A program made the translations under genes and the position numbers. A stretch of DNA of 64,000 nucleotides from NCBI GenBank assembly GCA_963711595.1, contig CAVQER010000001.1, forward strand, positions 372,001-436,000, read 5' to 3'. Shown piece after piece: positions 1-7,657 of the stretch. Numbering within the stretch: position 1 is the stretch's first letter; every line of letters starts with the position of its first letter. The notes below the pieces were generated by a model, which saw only the letters and a list, made by a program, of their open reading frames with translations, did not search any database and had not been told where the DNA came from. Source of the DNA: JAUSIF01 sp963711595. Its GTDB lineage: Bacteria > Pseudomonadota > Alphaproteobacteria > Rhizobiales > Xanthobacteraceae.

Positions 1-3000
1 GGCAGCGCTGCCAACGTCGTCAATCGCCCGGCCGACGCGATAGGAAAAAGACCGGCCAAGAAAATTCACTCCACGGGCGATCGGGACAGGCGCGTGGTCG
101 AGCAAGACAAACGGGGCTCCCGCCGCGACGGCGCCGGTCAACGCCCATTCCGTGCCAAGCTGGCCGCGCAGGAGGCGCGACAAGCGATATGTTCTCTCCC
201 CCACGAGCTCGGCGTTCGCGAACTGAAGCACTTCCCACTGATCGGCGGCATTGCGGATCGCCACGACGTTCGCGCCATTGAGAACGGAGCCGTCCGGCTG
301 CGAAGTCAGCGCGCCGCTCGCGAGCTGCACGCGAAACGCGTTCGCCTTGTCCCAATGCGTCGCGGGTCCGGGCGCTACGTGGTCGAGCGTCGTTCCGACC
401 ACCGCCGGCATCGACGCGAGTGCCACACGTTCGAAACTCTCGCCGTTCGAGCGCCAGATCGCCATCGCGCCGGGCCAAGGGGATGCGTGTACCGCGAATT
501 GCTGAAGTACCGGCTCGCTCGCCTCCTCGAGCGTCGGCAGGTCGAGGACGAAAACGGCGGGCGGCCCGTTCGCCGCGGGCACCGGTACGCTCGCGGGCCT
601 TGGCGCCCGCGCGGGAACGGCAAAGATCTCCGGGTCGATCGTGCGCGCTTTCACCTCACGTGCGCCGGCGTCGACCGTCTCGCTGATTTCCATCAGACGC
701 GTGCGGCCGCGCACCTCGAGCGCGACCACGTCGCCGGGCTCGAGCGCGAGCCGGCTCGGCGGCAGCGCGAACTCCGCGCGTTCGCGGCCCGCCCACAGGT
801 CTTGCAGCCAGATGTCCGCGGCGCGCTCGACGACCGCGTCACTTGCCACGATCGCGAGATCGGCCCGTGCCTCGCGGCGACTTGCGCCGACCAAGCGTCG
901 CGAGCGGGCGGCCGCGCGGCGGTACTCGCCGGCGACTTCGGTGAAGCCGAGCGAGATCTCGACCGGGAGTTCGGTTTCCTGTGCGCGTAGGAGGCGACAT
1001 TCCGGCCGCTTCCCCTCGACGACCAACTCGTCCTCGGCGAGCATTGCGACGGGTCTACCGCCGCGCGGGCGAAAGGCGATCGTCTCGCCCTCCTCCACCG
1101 CGTCGAAGGCGAAGGCAAGCGCAAGCGGCTCGATCGCCGCGCGCGCGGACATCGGACGGTCGATCACATAGCCGTCGATCGCGCCGCGCAATCGCGTGCT
1201 GTCAAACGAGGTGAAGCCCTGGTCGGCCAGAATTGCCGCGATGAGATCGTCAAGAGGTGCGGCACCCAGGCGGCCGTTGAGCCAGTGGCCTGTCTCCCAG
1301 TTCGGCCCGTCCGCCCAGGCGTCGGTCGCGAGCGGAAACGCGGGATACGGCCGCGCATCCCAGGTCCACGGGTAGATCCCGTTCGCGTCGACCATGCGGC
1401 CGGCATAAATCGCCGAAGTGGGGTTGTCCGCATCGCCGGCCCCGTGCTCCACGTCGAATTGCGCAAGCACCGCCTCGAGAAAGCGGCGCTGTACGAGGTC
1501 GTCGCGACGGCGGTTGGAGAAATTCGGAAACCCGCCGAGCGCGCTCTTGGCGTCCGCGAAAACATTCGGTTCGTTCGTCCCCTTGTCGACGGCCGGACAG
1601 CCGACTTCGGTCAGCCGGATCGGTTTGCTCTCGGGGATCCAGGCGGTCGACGCGGGCAATTCCTCGCCGGCCACGCGCTCGCGATGCGGCTCGCTCCACC
1701 AGTTCCATAAGTCCTTGGCGCGGAAGATCCACGGTTTGCCGAGATGATCGGCGATCGGCGTGCGCGCCTGCGTTCGCCGCGCGGCGGCGTCGGCGTAGAA
1801 GAAGTCGTAGAATTCGCCGGCGCGCAGGTTCGCGCGCAGATACGCCGGGTCGTGAATTGACTCCACCAACGCCGCGTCGAGGTGTGTGCTGCCGTCGCGC
1901 CAGTCGGAAAGCGGCGCGTAGTAATCGATGCCGACGAAATCGATCGCGTTCGAGGCCCACAACGGATCGAGCGGAAAGCGGACTTCTCGCGCTTCTGCGT
2001 CGACCAAATGCGCGCCGTACTCGCTCCAGTTCGCCGAATAGGAGATCTTCGTCTCACTGCCGAGCACTCCGCGCACATCCGCCGCTAGCGAGATAAGCTC
2101 GCCCACTGCGGGATAAACGCCCGCGCCGGAACGCACGCGGGTTAGCGCCTGCATCTCCGAGCCGACGATGAACGTGTCGACGCCGCCGGCCGCCGCGCAA
2201 AGGTGTGCGTAATGGAGGACCATGCGGCGGAGCGTCCATTCGTCCGGGCCGGCATGGACGACGTTCGATCCGGCGATGCGGAAGTGATCGGGGGCGGCCG
2301 CGCCGAACAGCCTCTTGACCTGCGTCGCCGCTTGGCTCGTTCCATCGGGACTTGCCGGGCGGCCGGGCGCCGGATCGCAGGTGATCTGCCCTCTCCACGG
2401 GTAAGGCGGCTGCGACGGCGCATCGGACGCAGGATCGGGCAAGGCGTTGCCTGCAGGAATGTCCATCATGACGAACGGGTAGAACGTCACTTGCAATCCG
2501 CGCGCACGCAGATCCTGGATCGCACGCACGATCGAAACATCGGTCGGTGTGCCGCCGAACGCGGGACGTCCCTCGTGCGCGCTGACGACCGGCGCCGTCG
2601 CGCGCGTGAGACCGGCGACCGACCACGTGCCGCCTTGCGTCAACTTTGCCGCATTGTCGACGGCGGGGCGAACGAGACATTCACCCGCACGCAGGTCGTT
2701 GCCGAACCAGGCGACGACGAGCGACACGCGCCGCAGATTCGGACAGACCGCCTGCAGGTCGTCGAGGCTTGCCTCCCAGTCGGTTGAGGCCGATGTGACG
2801 TGTCGGTTTTCCGGCGCGTAGCTCCCCTGCCCGAGCGCGCGCACGACCGGCTGAGTGTCGTAGCCGAACTCCGTTGATCCAGGGATCAAGGTTATCGCGC
2901 GGATCATCCGTTCGAGCCGGCCAACCGGCCGTACCACCTCAACGGAGATCTGCGGGATGCGGTTGCCGAAGTTCTCGAGCGACAGCCGCTCGAACACGAT

Positions 3001-3537
3001 GTAGGCAAGCCCACGATATGCGGGCGCCGCTTCCTCCTTCGCATCGACCAGCGGATCGGGAAATTGATCCGCGGCACCGAGGTGCACGCGGACATTCAGG
3101 TCTTCGAGATCGAGGGGCTTGCCATCCGCCCACACGCGCGCGATGCGGGCAACGGGGCCTTCGCACAGTCCGATCGCGAAGTTCGCGAAGTAGGAATAGG
3201 TGGTCGTCGTTGTGCGCGGTCCGCTGCCGCCTTTGCCTCCGCCCGCGCTTTCGCTGCGCGTACGGACGACCTCTTCGAGACGTGTCGCCCAGATGACCTG
3301 ACCTGAAAGACGCGCGCGGCCGTAGAGCCGCGGAATCGGCGCGCCCTCGGTCGAGCCCATGACATCGAGATCGGCGAGACGCGGACCTTCAATCCGGCGG
3401 CGCGTGCTGTCGCCAAACAGGGCGCGATCGATCACGCCGCCGGCGAGCGCGCCGATGGCGCGTCCCGCGATCGCGCCCGCAGGACCGAAGGCCCCGCCGA
3501 GCGAAGCGCCCGCGAAGGAGAGAAGTAGTGCGGCCAT
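1..3537 (-). CDS. GTA host-specificity / TIM-barrel tail protein (g15), partial
   Basis: Open from ATG at 3537 to the left edge (1179 codons, 3' end missing). It matches the large GTA host-specificity protein that forms the tail-tip/baseplate hub of gene transfer agents. Visible features: a Gly/Ala-rich start (MAALLLSFAGASLGGAFG), a GTA TIM-barrel-like region around residues 440-700 (GSEMQAL, VGIDYYAPLSDW, LTEVGCPAVDKGTNEPN) and a following Phage-tail-3-like part. The reading frame is intact for 3.5 kb, unlike several other GTA genes here. A GGAGGTGA sits about 19 nt before the ATG, so the exact start is slightly uncertain. In compact GTA clusters this gene directly follows the NlpC/P60 gene; here a 2.5 kb block of unrelated genes separates them. 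Confidence 0.9.
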   Translation of the reverse strand, partial: MAALLLSFAGASLGGAFGPAGAIAGRAIGALAGGVIDRALFGDSTRRRIEGPRLADLDVMGSTEGAPIPRLYGRARLSGQVIWATRLEEVVRTRSESAGGGKGGSGPRTTTTTYSYFANFAIGLCEGPVARIARVWADGKPLDLEDLNVRVHLGAADQFPDPLVDAKEEAAPAYRGLAYIVFERLSLENFGNRIPQISVEVVRPVGRLERMIRAITLIPGSTEFGYDTQPVVRALGQGSYAPENRHVTSASTDWEASLDDLQAVCPNLRRVSLVVAWFGNDLRAGECLVRPAVDNAAKLTQGGTWSVAGLTRATAPVVSAHEGRPAFGGTPTDVSIVRAIQDLRARGLQVTFYPFVMMDIPAGNALPDPASDAPSQPPYPWRGQITCDPAPGRPASPDGTSQAATQVKRLFGAAAPDHFRIAGSNVVHAGPDEWTLRRMVLHYAHLCAAAGGVDTFIVGSEMQALTRVRSGAGVYPAVGELISLAADVRGVLGSETKISYSANWSEYGAHLVDAEAREVRFPLDPLWASNAIDFVGIDYYAPLSDWRDGSTHLDAALVESIHDPAYLRANLRAGEFYDFFYADAAARRTQARTPIADHLGKPWIFRAKDLWNWWSEPHRERVAGEELPASTAWIPESKPIRLTEVGCPAVDKGTNEPNVFADAKSALGGFPNFSNRRRDDLVQRRFLEAVLAQFDVEHGAGDADNPTSAIYAGRMVDANGIYPWTWDARPYPAFPLATDAWADGPNWETGHWLNGRLGAAPLDDLIAAILADQGFTSFDSTRLRGAIDGYVIDRPMSARAAIEPLALAFAFDAVEEGETIAFRPRGGRPVAMLAEDELVVEGKRPECRLLRAQETELPVEISLGFTEVAGEYRRAAARSRRLVGASRREARADLAIVASDAVVERAADIWLQDLWAGRERAEFALPPSRLALEPGDVVALEVRGRTRLMEISETVDAGAREVKARTIDPEIFAVPARAPRPASVPVPAANGPPAVFVLDLPTLEEASEPVLQQFAVHASPWPGAMAIWRSNGESFERVALASMPAVVGTTLDHVAPGPATHWDKANAFRVQLASGALTSQPDGSVLNGANVVAIRNAADQWEVLQFANAELVGERTYRLSRLLRGQLGTEWALTGAVAAGAPFVLLDHAPVPIARGVNFLGRSFSYRVGRAIDDVGSAA

Positions 3538-3616
3538 GTTGTTTTCTCGGAAACTCACCTCCGGACGCCGAGCGAAGTGGGGCGTCGGGTGAGGGGCGCT
3601 TGGAGGCTTGCTGAAC

Positions 3617-3643
3617 GCAAAAGCCCCGGACGATGCCGGGGCT
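3617..3643 (-). terminator. Rho-independent terminator, minus strand
   Basis: AGCCCCGG (3622-3629) pairs with CCGGGGCT (3636-3643). On the minus strand it is followed by TTTTG. It would end a minus-strand transcript coming from 3650-3900, upstream of the GTA g15 gene, where no convincing gene is seen. Confidence 0.7.
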
Positions 3644-3901
3644 GCGAACTAGATTTGTACGGTCGTGTGCCTAGTATCTAGCGACCACCGCCGTCTTCCT
3701 GTCGCAAACGTCCAGCTCCCCACGCGAACCGTGTGGGTCTTAAGATCGACACGAGTCAGGCGCGCTAGCGCACGAAAGCGACGAAAGCACACCCTATTAC
3801 CGCAACAGCTCGTCGATTCCTGCTGAAGCAGCTCGCTTGGGAATCGTCCCCTCAAGGACACATCCCTGCCTGCGTTCCTGGGCAGTCTCGCCTATGTCCT
3901 T
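3644..3901 (-). other. Unassigned minus-strand transcript candidate
   Basis: About 260 bases with no convincing protein. A 70-codon minus ORF (3649-3861) lacks family resemblance and a good RBS. The stretch ends in a strong minus-strand terminator and holds short potential stems, for example CCCAC/GTGGG near 3721-3739. It could be a structured small RNA or a degraded gene. It did not match tmRNA, RNase P or SRP RNA signatures that I know. Confidence 0.25.
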
Positions 3902-3926
3902 GGAACTAAACGCGTCGAATCGCGTT
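3902..3926 (+). promoter_or_regulatory. EcfG-type general stress promoter
   Basis: GGAAC (3902-3906), 16-nt spacer, CGTT (3923-3926): an exact match to the alphaproteobacterial EcfG (PhyR-NepR cascade) consensus. It lies 38 nt before the ATG of the small gene at 3965. Confidence 0.7.
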
Positions 3927-3964
3927 TCTATGCGATTCCATCCCCCTCACCTTGGAGGCCCGGA

Positions 3965-4189
3965 ATGATCGTTCCCGCCAAGGAGTATCGAAAACACGCT
4001 GCCGCCTGTCACCGCCTCGCGCGGGTGACGCCCGACGAAGCGACACGCGACGTCTGGGAACGGCTCGCCAAGCGCTGGGAATTGTGCGCCGAACTTGCCG
4101 AGAGCGAGACCTCGTCCGCGCACCGCCTCATCCCATTTTCACAAGGCCACGTACCGACCGGTCGCCAGGCCGCCTCTGGCAGGGCGTGA
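3965..4189 (+). CDS. Small cytoplasmic stress-type protein (YRKHAAACHRLAR family)
   Basis: A 74-residue protein starting at ATG with TTGGAGG a few bases upstream. Its pattern (EYRKHAAACHRLAR, then RDVWERLAKRWELCAELAE) is typical of the numerous tiny alpha-helical proteins of Bradyrhizobium-like genomes with a Y-x-A-A-x-C-x-x-L-A core and a Trp-containing helix. Function is unknown. A perfect EcfG-type promoter lies just upstream, which suggests stress induction. The stop overlaps a GTG that may start the next gene. Confidence 0.7.
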   Translation: MIVPAKEYRKHAAACHRLARVTPDEATRDVWERLAKRWELCAELAESETSSAHRLIPFSQGHVPTGRQAASGRA

Positions 4190-4545
4190 GGACGGAACCC
4201 GGCACGGCGCGGGGCTCGACGACTCCCGGAATCGTTCGGAAGCAACGACGTCCGCCCGACAACCGTGACGAAGTCGACCGCACGCGAGACAACGGCGAAG
4301 TCGACGGTGCCTATCTGCGCGCGGTGGCCAGGCGCTCCCGGGATCTCTCGCAGGAATGTTTCGATCTCACCGTCGCCGGCGAGTTGCGCGCGCTCGGCGA
4401 GGAGCTTGACGCGAAGGCGCGCCAGCTCGACGGCCATGCCGAGAGTCGCGTCACGCTCGGACGGCGGCTGTCAGAAGCGCTCGCCAGCGCGCACGTTCTC
4501 GCTCGCCGCCTTTTGCGGTGGCGTCCGCGCACCTCTAAAGATTGA
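4186..4545 (+). CDS. Small hypothetical protein, probably coupled to preceding gene
   Basis: The frame opens upstream, but the sensible start is GTG 4186, which overlaps the preceding stop (GTGA). That gives 119 residues. The C-terminal part (AVARRSRDLSQECFDLTVAG, then ALGEELDAKARQLDG) resembles small helical proteins common in Bradyrhizobium relatives. The N-terminal third is less convincing, so the real start may be further in. It converges on the porin gene, which ends at 4552. Confidence 0.5.
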   Translation: MRTEPGTARGSTTPGIVRKQRRPPDNRDEVDRTRDNGEVDGAYLRAVARRSRDLSQECFDLTVAGELRALGEELDAKARQLDGHAESRVTLGRRLSEALASAHVLARRLLRWRPRTSKD

Positions 4546-4551
4546 GTGTGG

Positions 4552-5890
4552 TCAGTACTTGGTAACGACCGGCGCCTTGCCGCTGGCGAACTGGTAGTTC
4601 AGCCCAACCCGAAACGCGTGGAAGCGGTTGTCGAATTGTCCGACCGCCGCGCCGACGTTCGGACTGGGAACGTCCTGATCGCCAGCGTCAATGTAGAGAT
4701 ACTCACTCTTCGCCGTCCAACTGTTGCCGAGGGCGACCTCGATGCCTCCGCCGAGAGTCCAGCCGACTGCCGTTTCCGACCGCGCCGTGGTGGCGACGAT
4801 TACCTGATCGAACGTATTTTTCACATGGACGAAGGCGACCCCGCCGGTAACATAGACAAAACCTGGACCGGCCGCGCGGCCGACGCGGGCGCGCAGCGTG
4901 CCGTACCAATCGGCCTTTACGCCGAAGACGATTGTGTTGAGCCACTCCGCAAACGTGCGATCAATGCCGAGCGAGCCGATATCTCCTTCCACGCCGACGA
5001 CCCACTGCGGACTGAATTGCCAGTTGTATCCCGCTTGCACGCCGCCGGTGAACCCGTGGTCCGCGATGTCGGTCAGGCCGGGGTTGCCGGTTGACCGTCC
5101 TTCGGTCTGCGACAGCGAACTCCCGGCGTTCGCCCCAATGTAGAACCCTGTCCAATTGTAAGCGGGAATCGCGGGCTCGCGCGCCGACCCTCCGAACCGA
5201 TAATTCAGGCCGTTACGAAAAACGTGGAAACGGTTCTCGAAACGCGCGGTTGGATCGAAATCCCACCGCCGGGTTGCTCACGGTCTGCCCGCTCGCGTCA
5301 ACGTAAATGTATTCAGCCTTTGAAGACCAACCGCCGCCCAGTCTGGTCTCGATGCCCCAACCCGCGGTCCAACCGCTCGCCACTTCAGACCGGGAGGCGT
5401 TGCCGGTACCGATGAAGTCGTAGCGGTTCGTCACGTCAACGAAGGCGGCGCCGCCTGTCACATAGAGAAGCGATGGGCCGGTGCTGTATCCCACGCGGCC
5501 ACGAATGGTCGCGTACCAATCGGTCTCTATTCCGAATGCCTGAAGCTCCGACCAATCTTGGCGTGTGCGGTCGATGCCGAGCCAGCCGATGTCGCCTTCA
5601 ATGCCGATGACCCAGCGCGGATCTAGCTGCCAGTTGTAGCCGCCCTGCACGCCGACGGTATAGCCGTCGTCCGCCCGCTCGAACTCGGTGTTGGCGTTGT
5701 TCGGCGTCGTCCCGCGGGTTCGCCCCACGGCGTTTCCGTAGTTCAGGCCGCCGTACCATCCGGTCCAGTCGAATACCGCCACCGGCGCTTTGGCGATCGG
5801 TGATTTTACGGGGATGTCTGCAGCTATCGCCGACGACGATGCGACGGTGAGGGCCATCGCCGAAGCGCAAGCACGAAATCGCCAATGCAT
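4552..5890 (-). CDS. Tandem double Omp25/31-like beta-barrel protein, frameshifted
   Basis: It starts MHWRFRACASAMAL with a signal peptide ending at SAIAAD. The first porin-like barrel (FDWTGWYGGLNYG, GGYNWQLDPRWVIGIEGDIG, ending FRNGLNYRFGG) reads on, without a stop and through a short linker (SAREPAIPA), into a complete second barrel (YNWTGFYIGANAG, AGYNWQFSPQWVVGVEGDIG, ending in VVTKY). One extra T near 5262 breaks the frame inside the first barrel; removing it gives about 446 residues. Each barrel resembles the Omp25/Omp31 outer-membrane family, whose members usually have one. It sits between GTA g15 and the NlpC/P60 gene and is not a GTA component. Confidence 0.8.
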
Positions 5891-6015
5891 GGATGCCCCC
5901 GCGAAGCCTGCAATTGCAGCAAGTTACCAGCTATCCGGTGAGCGCAATAGATTTCACGCGCCGTCGTGCGGCGGGACCGATGACCGAGGCCCGAAGACAC
6001 AGAGCTGGGGGCCGC

Positions 6016-6450
6016 TCAAAATTGAGGAGCCGGAAAGCGGAACGCAAACGCAAGCCGTCGCCGCCAGAACGGGACAAAGTGGACTTCGGCGACAGCTGCG
6101 CCATCGTAGGCGTGGATCATTCGTTCCGGCGCCGATAGGACGGCCGCATGCTTCGCCGGCAGATGCGGACGCCAGCAAAATAGCAGCACGTCGCTGGGCG
6201 CTGCGTTCTGCGGATCGATCTCCGTCAGGTGCCGCCGCGCGGCCTTTGCGAGCCGCTCCTCCCCGGTAGCCTCGGCCCAATCCGGCGCATAGGCCGGAGT
6301 CATCTCCGGCTCGTCGCCGTGCAGCGCGCGCCACACGCCGCGCAACAGTCCCAGGCAGTCGCAGCCCACTCCCTTGAGCGAAGCCTGATGGCGGTAGGGC
6401 GTGTCGATCCAAGTGCGCGCTTCGGCGATGATCTTGTCGGGCGTCGTCAT
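6016..6450 (-). CDS. GTA NlpC/P60 peptidase (g14)
   Basis: A 144-residue protein from ATG 6450 (MTTPDKIIAEAR). It has the NlpC/P60 cysteine peptidase hallmarks: the nucleophile in GVGCDCLGLLRGV and the histidine in PAKHAAVLSA. In gene transfer agents this tail-associated peptidoglycan hydrolase precedes the host-specificity gene. Here no g13 sequence precedes it: within about 12 bases upstream of the start the sequence becomes the terminator of an inserted porin gene, so the native ribosome-binding context looks lost. The coding frame is intact. Confidence 0.88.
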   Translation of the reverse strand: MTTPDKIIAEARTWIDTPYRHQASLKGVGCDCLGLLRGVWRALHGDEPEMTPAYAPDWAEATGEERLAKAARRHLTEIDPQNAAPSDVLLFCWRPHLPAKHAAVLSAPERMIHAYDGAAVAEVHFVPFWRRRLAFAFRFPAPQF

Positions 6451-6461
6451 GCAGTCGACCA

Positions 6462-6490
6462 AAAGAAAAAGCCCCGGAAAATTCCGGGGC
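6462..6490 (-). terminator. Rho-independent terminator of porin gene
   Basis: GCCCCGGA (6471-6478) pairs with TCCGGGGC (6483-6490). The minus strand continues TTTTTCTTTT. It lies 32 bases past the stop of the porin at 6522 and directly abuts the GTA g14 start. Confidence 0.85.
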
Positions 6491-6521
6491 TTTAAACGAA
6501 TGAGATTCGCGAACAGCGCGA

Positions 6522-7256
6522 TCAGTACTTCGTAACGACCGGCCCGACCGGATACTTTCCGGTGGCGAAGCGATAGTTGAGGCCGAGCTTGACGGTGTGC
6601 ACGCGATTGCGGTGCTCGAACGTGTTTCCGTCACCATTACCGCTCGTTGTCTTTCCGAAGTCCAGGTACAGGTACTCGACCTTCCAGGACCATTGTGGAG
6701 AGACGATCTGCTCGTAGCCGCCGCCGAGCGCCCATCCCCACTTCGTCTTGCTGATGTCGGTGAAATCACCGGTGTCGTTGCCGTTGGCATCGCCTGCCGT
6801 ATTGTGAATGTGCGCGACCGCCGCGCCGCCTTTCAGATATAGGGCCGAACGATCCCAGACGGGCCCTATGCGACCTGTGAGCGTTCCGTACCAGCCGTAT
6901 TTGACCGCGACGAGGTCATCGGCATCGGTCGGGACACCCTGATTGATCGCGCGCTCGTTGACACCCAGATAGCCGAGGTCTCCCTCGACGCCGAACAGCC
7001 AACTTCCCGTCTGCCAATTGTATCCGGCTTGAGCACCGCACAACCAGCCATCGGGGTCGATGGTTATCGCGATTGGCCCCGCTGGCGGGTCAAAGGCACC
7101 TGCATCGCCGCTGGTCGTCGTGCGACCCCATGCATACCCGCAATGCAGACCTGCGTAAGGTCCGGTCCAGCTGAAAGGTGCCGCGACGACGGAAGCCGGC
7201 GCCTTGGCAACGGGCGCCCGCATGTCGGCCGCGAATGATGTTTGCGCTGCCGGCAC
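6522..7256 (-). CDS. Omp25/31-like porin lacking its signal peptide
   Basis: About 240 residues with the full mature barrel (FSWTGPYAGLHCGYAWG, AGYNWQTGSWLFGVEGDLGY, VSPQWSWKVEYLYL, ending VVTKY). The ORF can begin only at GTG 7256 or ATG 7223 (MRAPVAKAP), because a stop lies upstream in frame. Mature proteins of this family begin AADMxxPVAKA, so the signal peptide is missing. Upstream sequence is instead the truncated GTA tail-tube gene. It may therefore not reach the outer membrane. It is followed by a good terminator. I regard it as a chimeric insertion product. Confidence 0.8.
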   Translation of the reverse strand: MPAAQTSFAADMRAPVAKAPASVVAAPFSWTGPYAGLHCGYAWGRTTTSGDAGAFDPPAGPIAITIDPDGWLCGAQAGYNWQTGSWLFGVEGDLGYLGVNERAINQGVPTDADDLVAVKYGWYGTLTGRIGPVWDRSALYLKGGAAVAHIHNTAGDANGNDTGDFTDISKTKWGWALGGGYEQIVSPQWSWKVEYLYLDFGKTTSGNGDGNTFEHRNRVHTVKLGLNYRFATGKYPVGPVVTKY

Positions 7257-7447
7257 CCGCGACGCTCGCGCGCTTCACGCCCGCGCCGGACAACAGCTCG
7301 CGCCAGCGGCCGGCGGAATTCCGCGTGGGTGATATCGACGGTCTGCGCGTTGAACGCAAGCGGCTTCGAGCGCAATCCAGCGACGGTCGCGAAACCCGCG
7401 CCGTCGTCGATCTTCAACAGCAGGTCCTTGCCTCGTTGGGCTGGCAT
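7247..7447 (-). pseudogene. GTA major tail protein (g9), 5' fragment with frameshift
   Basis: It begins at ATG 7447 (MPAQRGKDLLLKIDDGAGF) with GGAGA upstream, matching the GTA major tail/tube protein N-terminus. One extra A near 7319 shifts the frame; the second half continues as NSAGRWRELLSGAGVKRASV. Homology stops after about 66 residues, where the porin sequence begins. The C-terminal half and GTA genes g10-g13 are absent from the window. Confidence 0.8.
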
Positions 7448-7493
7448 CTTAAATCTCCGTGCAAATCTATTCCTGGGTCCCCGCGAATATTGA

Positions 7494-7590
7494 GGTACCG
7501 CGCTGGCCGCCGCTCGCTGCGCTCGCCAGCGCGGCGCGGGGACGAACGGACCAAACCCCGTTCATTCCCGCGAAAGCGGGAATCCAGCGT
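7494..7590. repeat. REP-like palindromic elements
   Basis: Contains the GCTGGC...GCTCGC...GCCAGC palindrome (also at 32018-32042, 43668-43697 and 48826-48858) and the TTCCCGCGAAAGCGGGAA palindrome (7566-7583; relatives at 43783 and 53425). Confidence 0.7.
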
Positions 7591-7657
7591 TCGTCGTCGG
7601 CCTTCCCATAATTTCTTTCCCTGCTACGCTTCGGCGAAAGCCTCGGGGAGGATCGCT

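Noticed and set aside
94..990. Long plus-strand open frame opposite the GTA g15 gene
   Set aside because: Arg/Ala/Gly-rich text without family resemblance; it is the antisense shadow of the intact minus-strand g15 frame.
3649..3861. 70-codon minus ORF
   Set aside because: No RBS or family resemblance; listed only as part of an unassigned transcript candidate.
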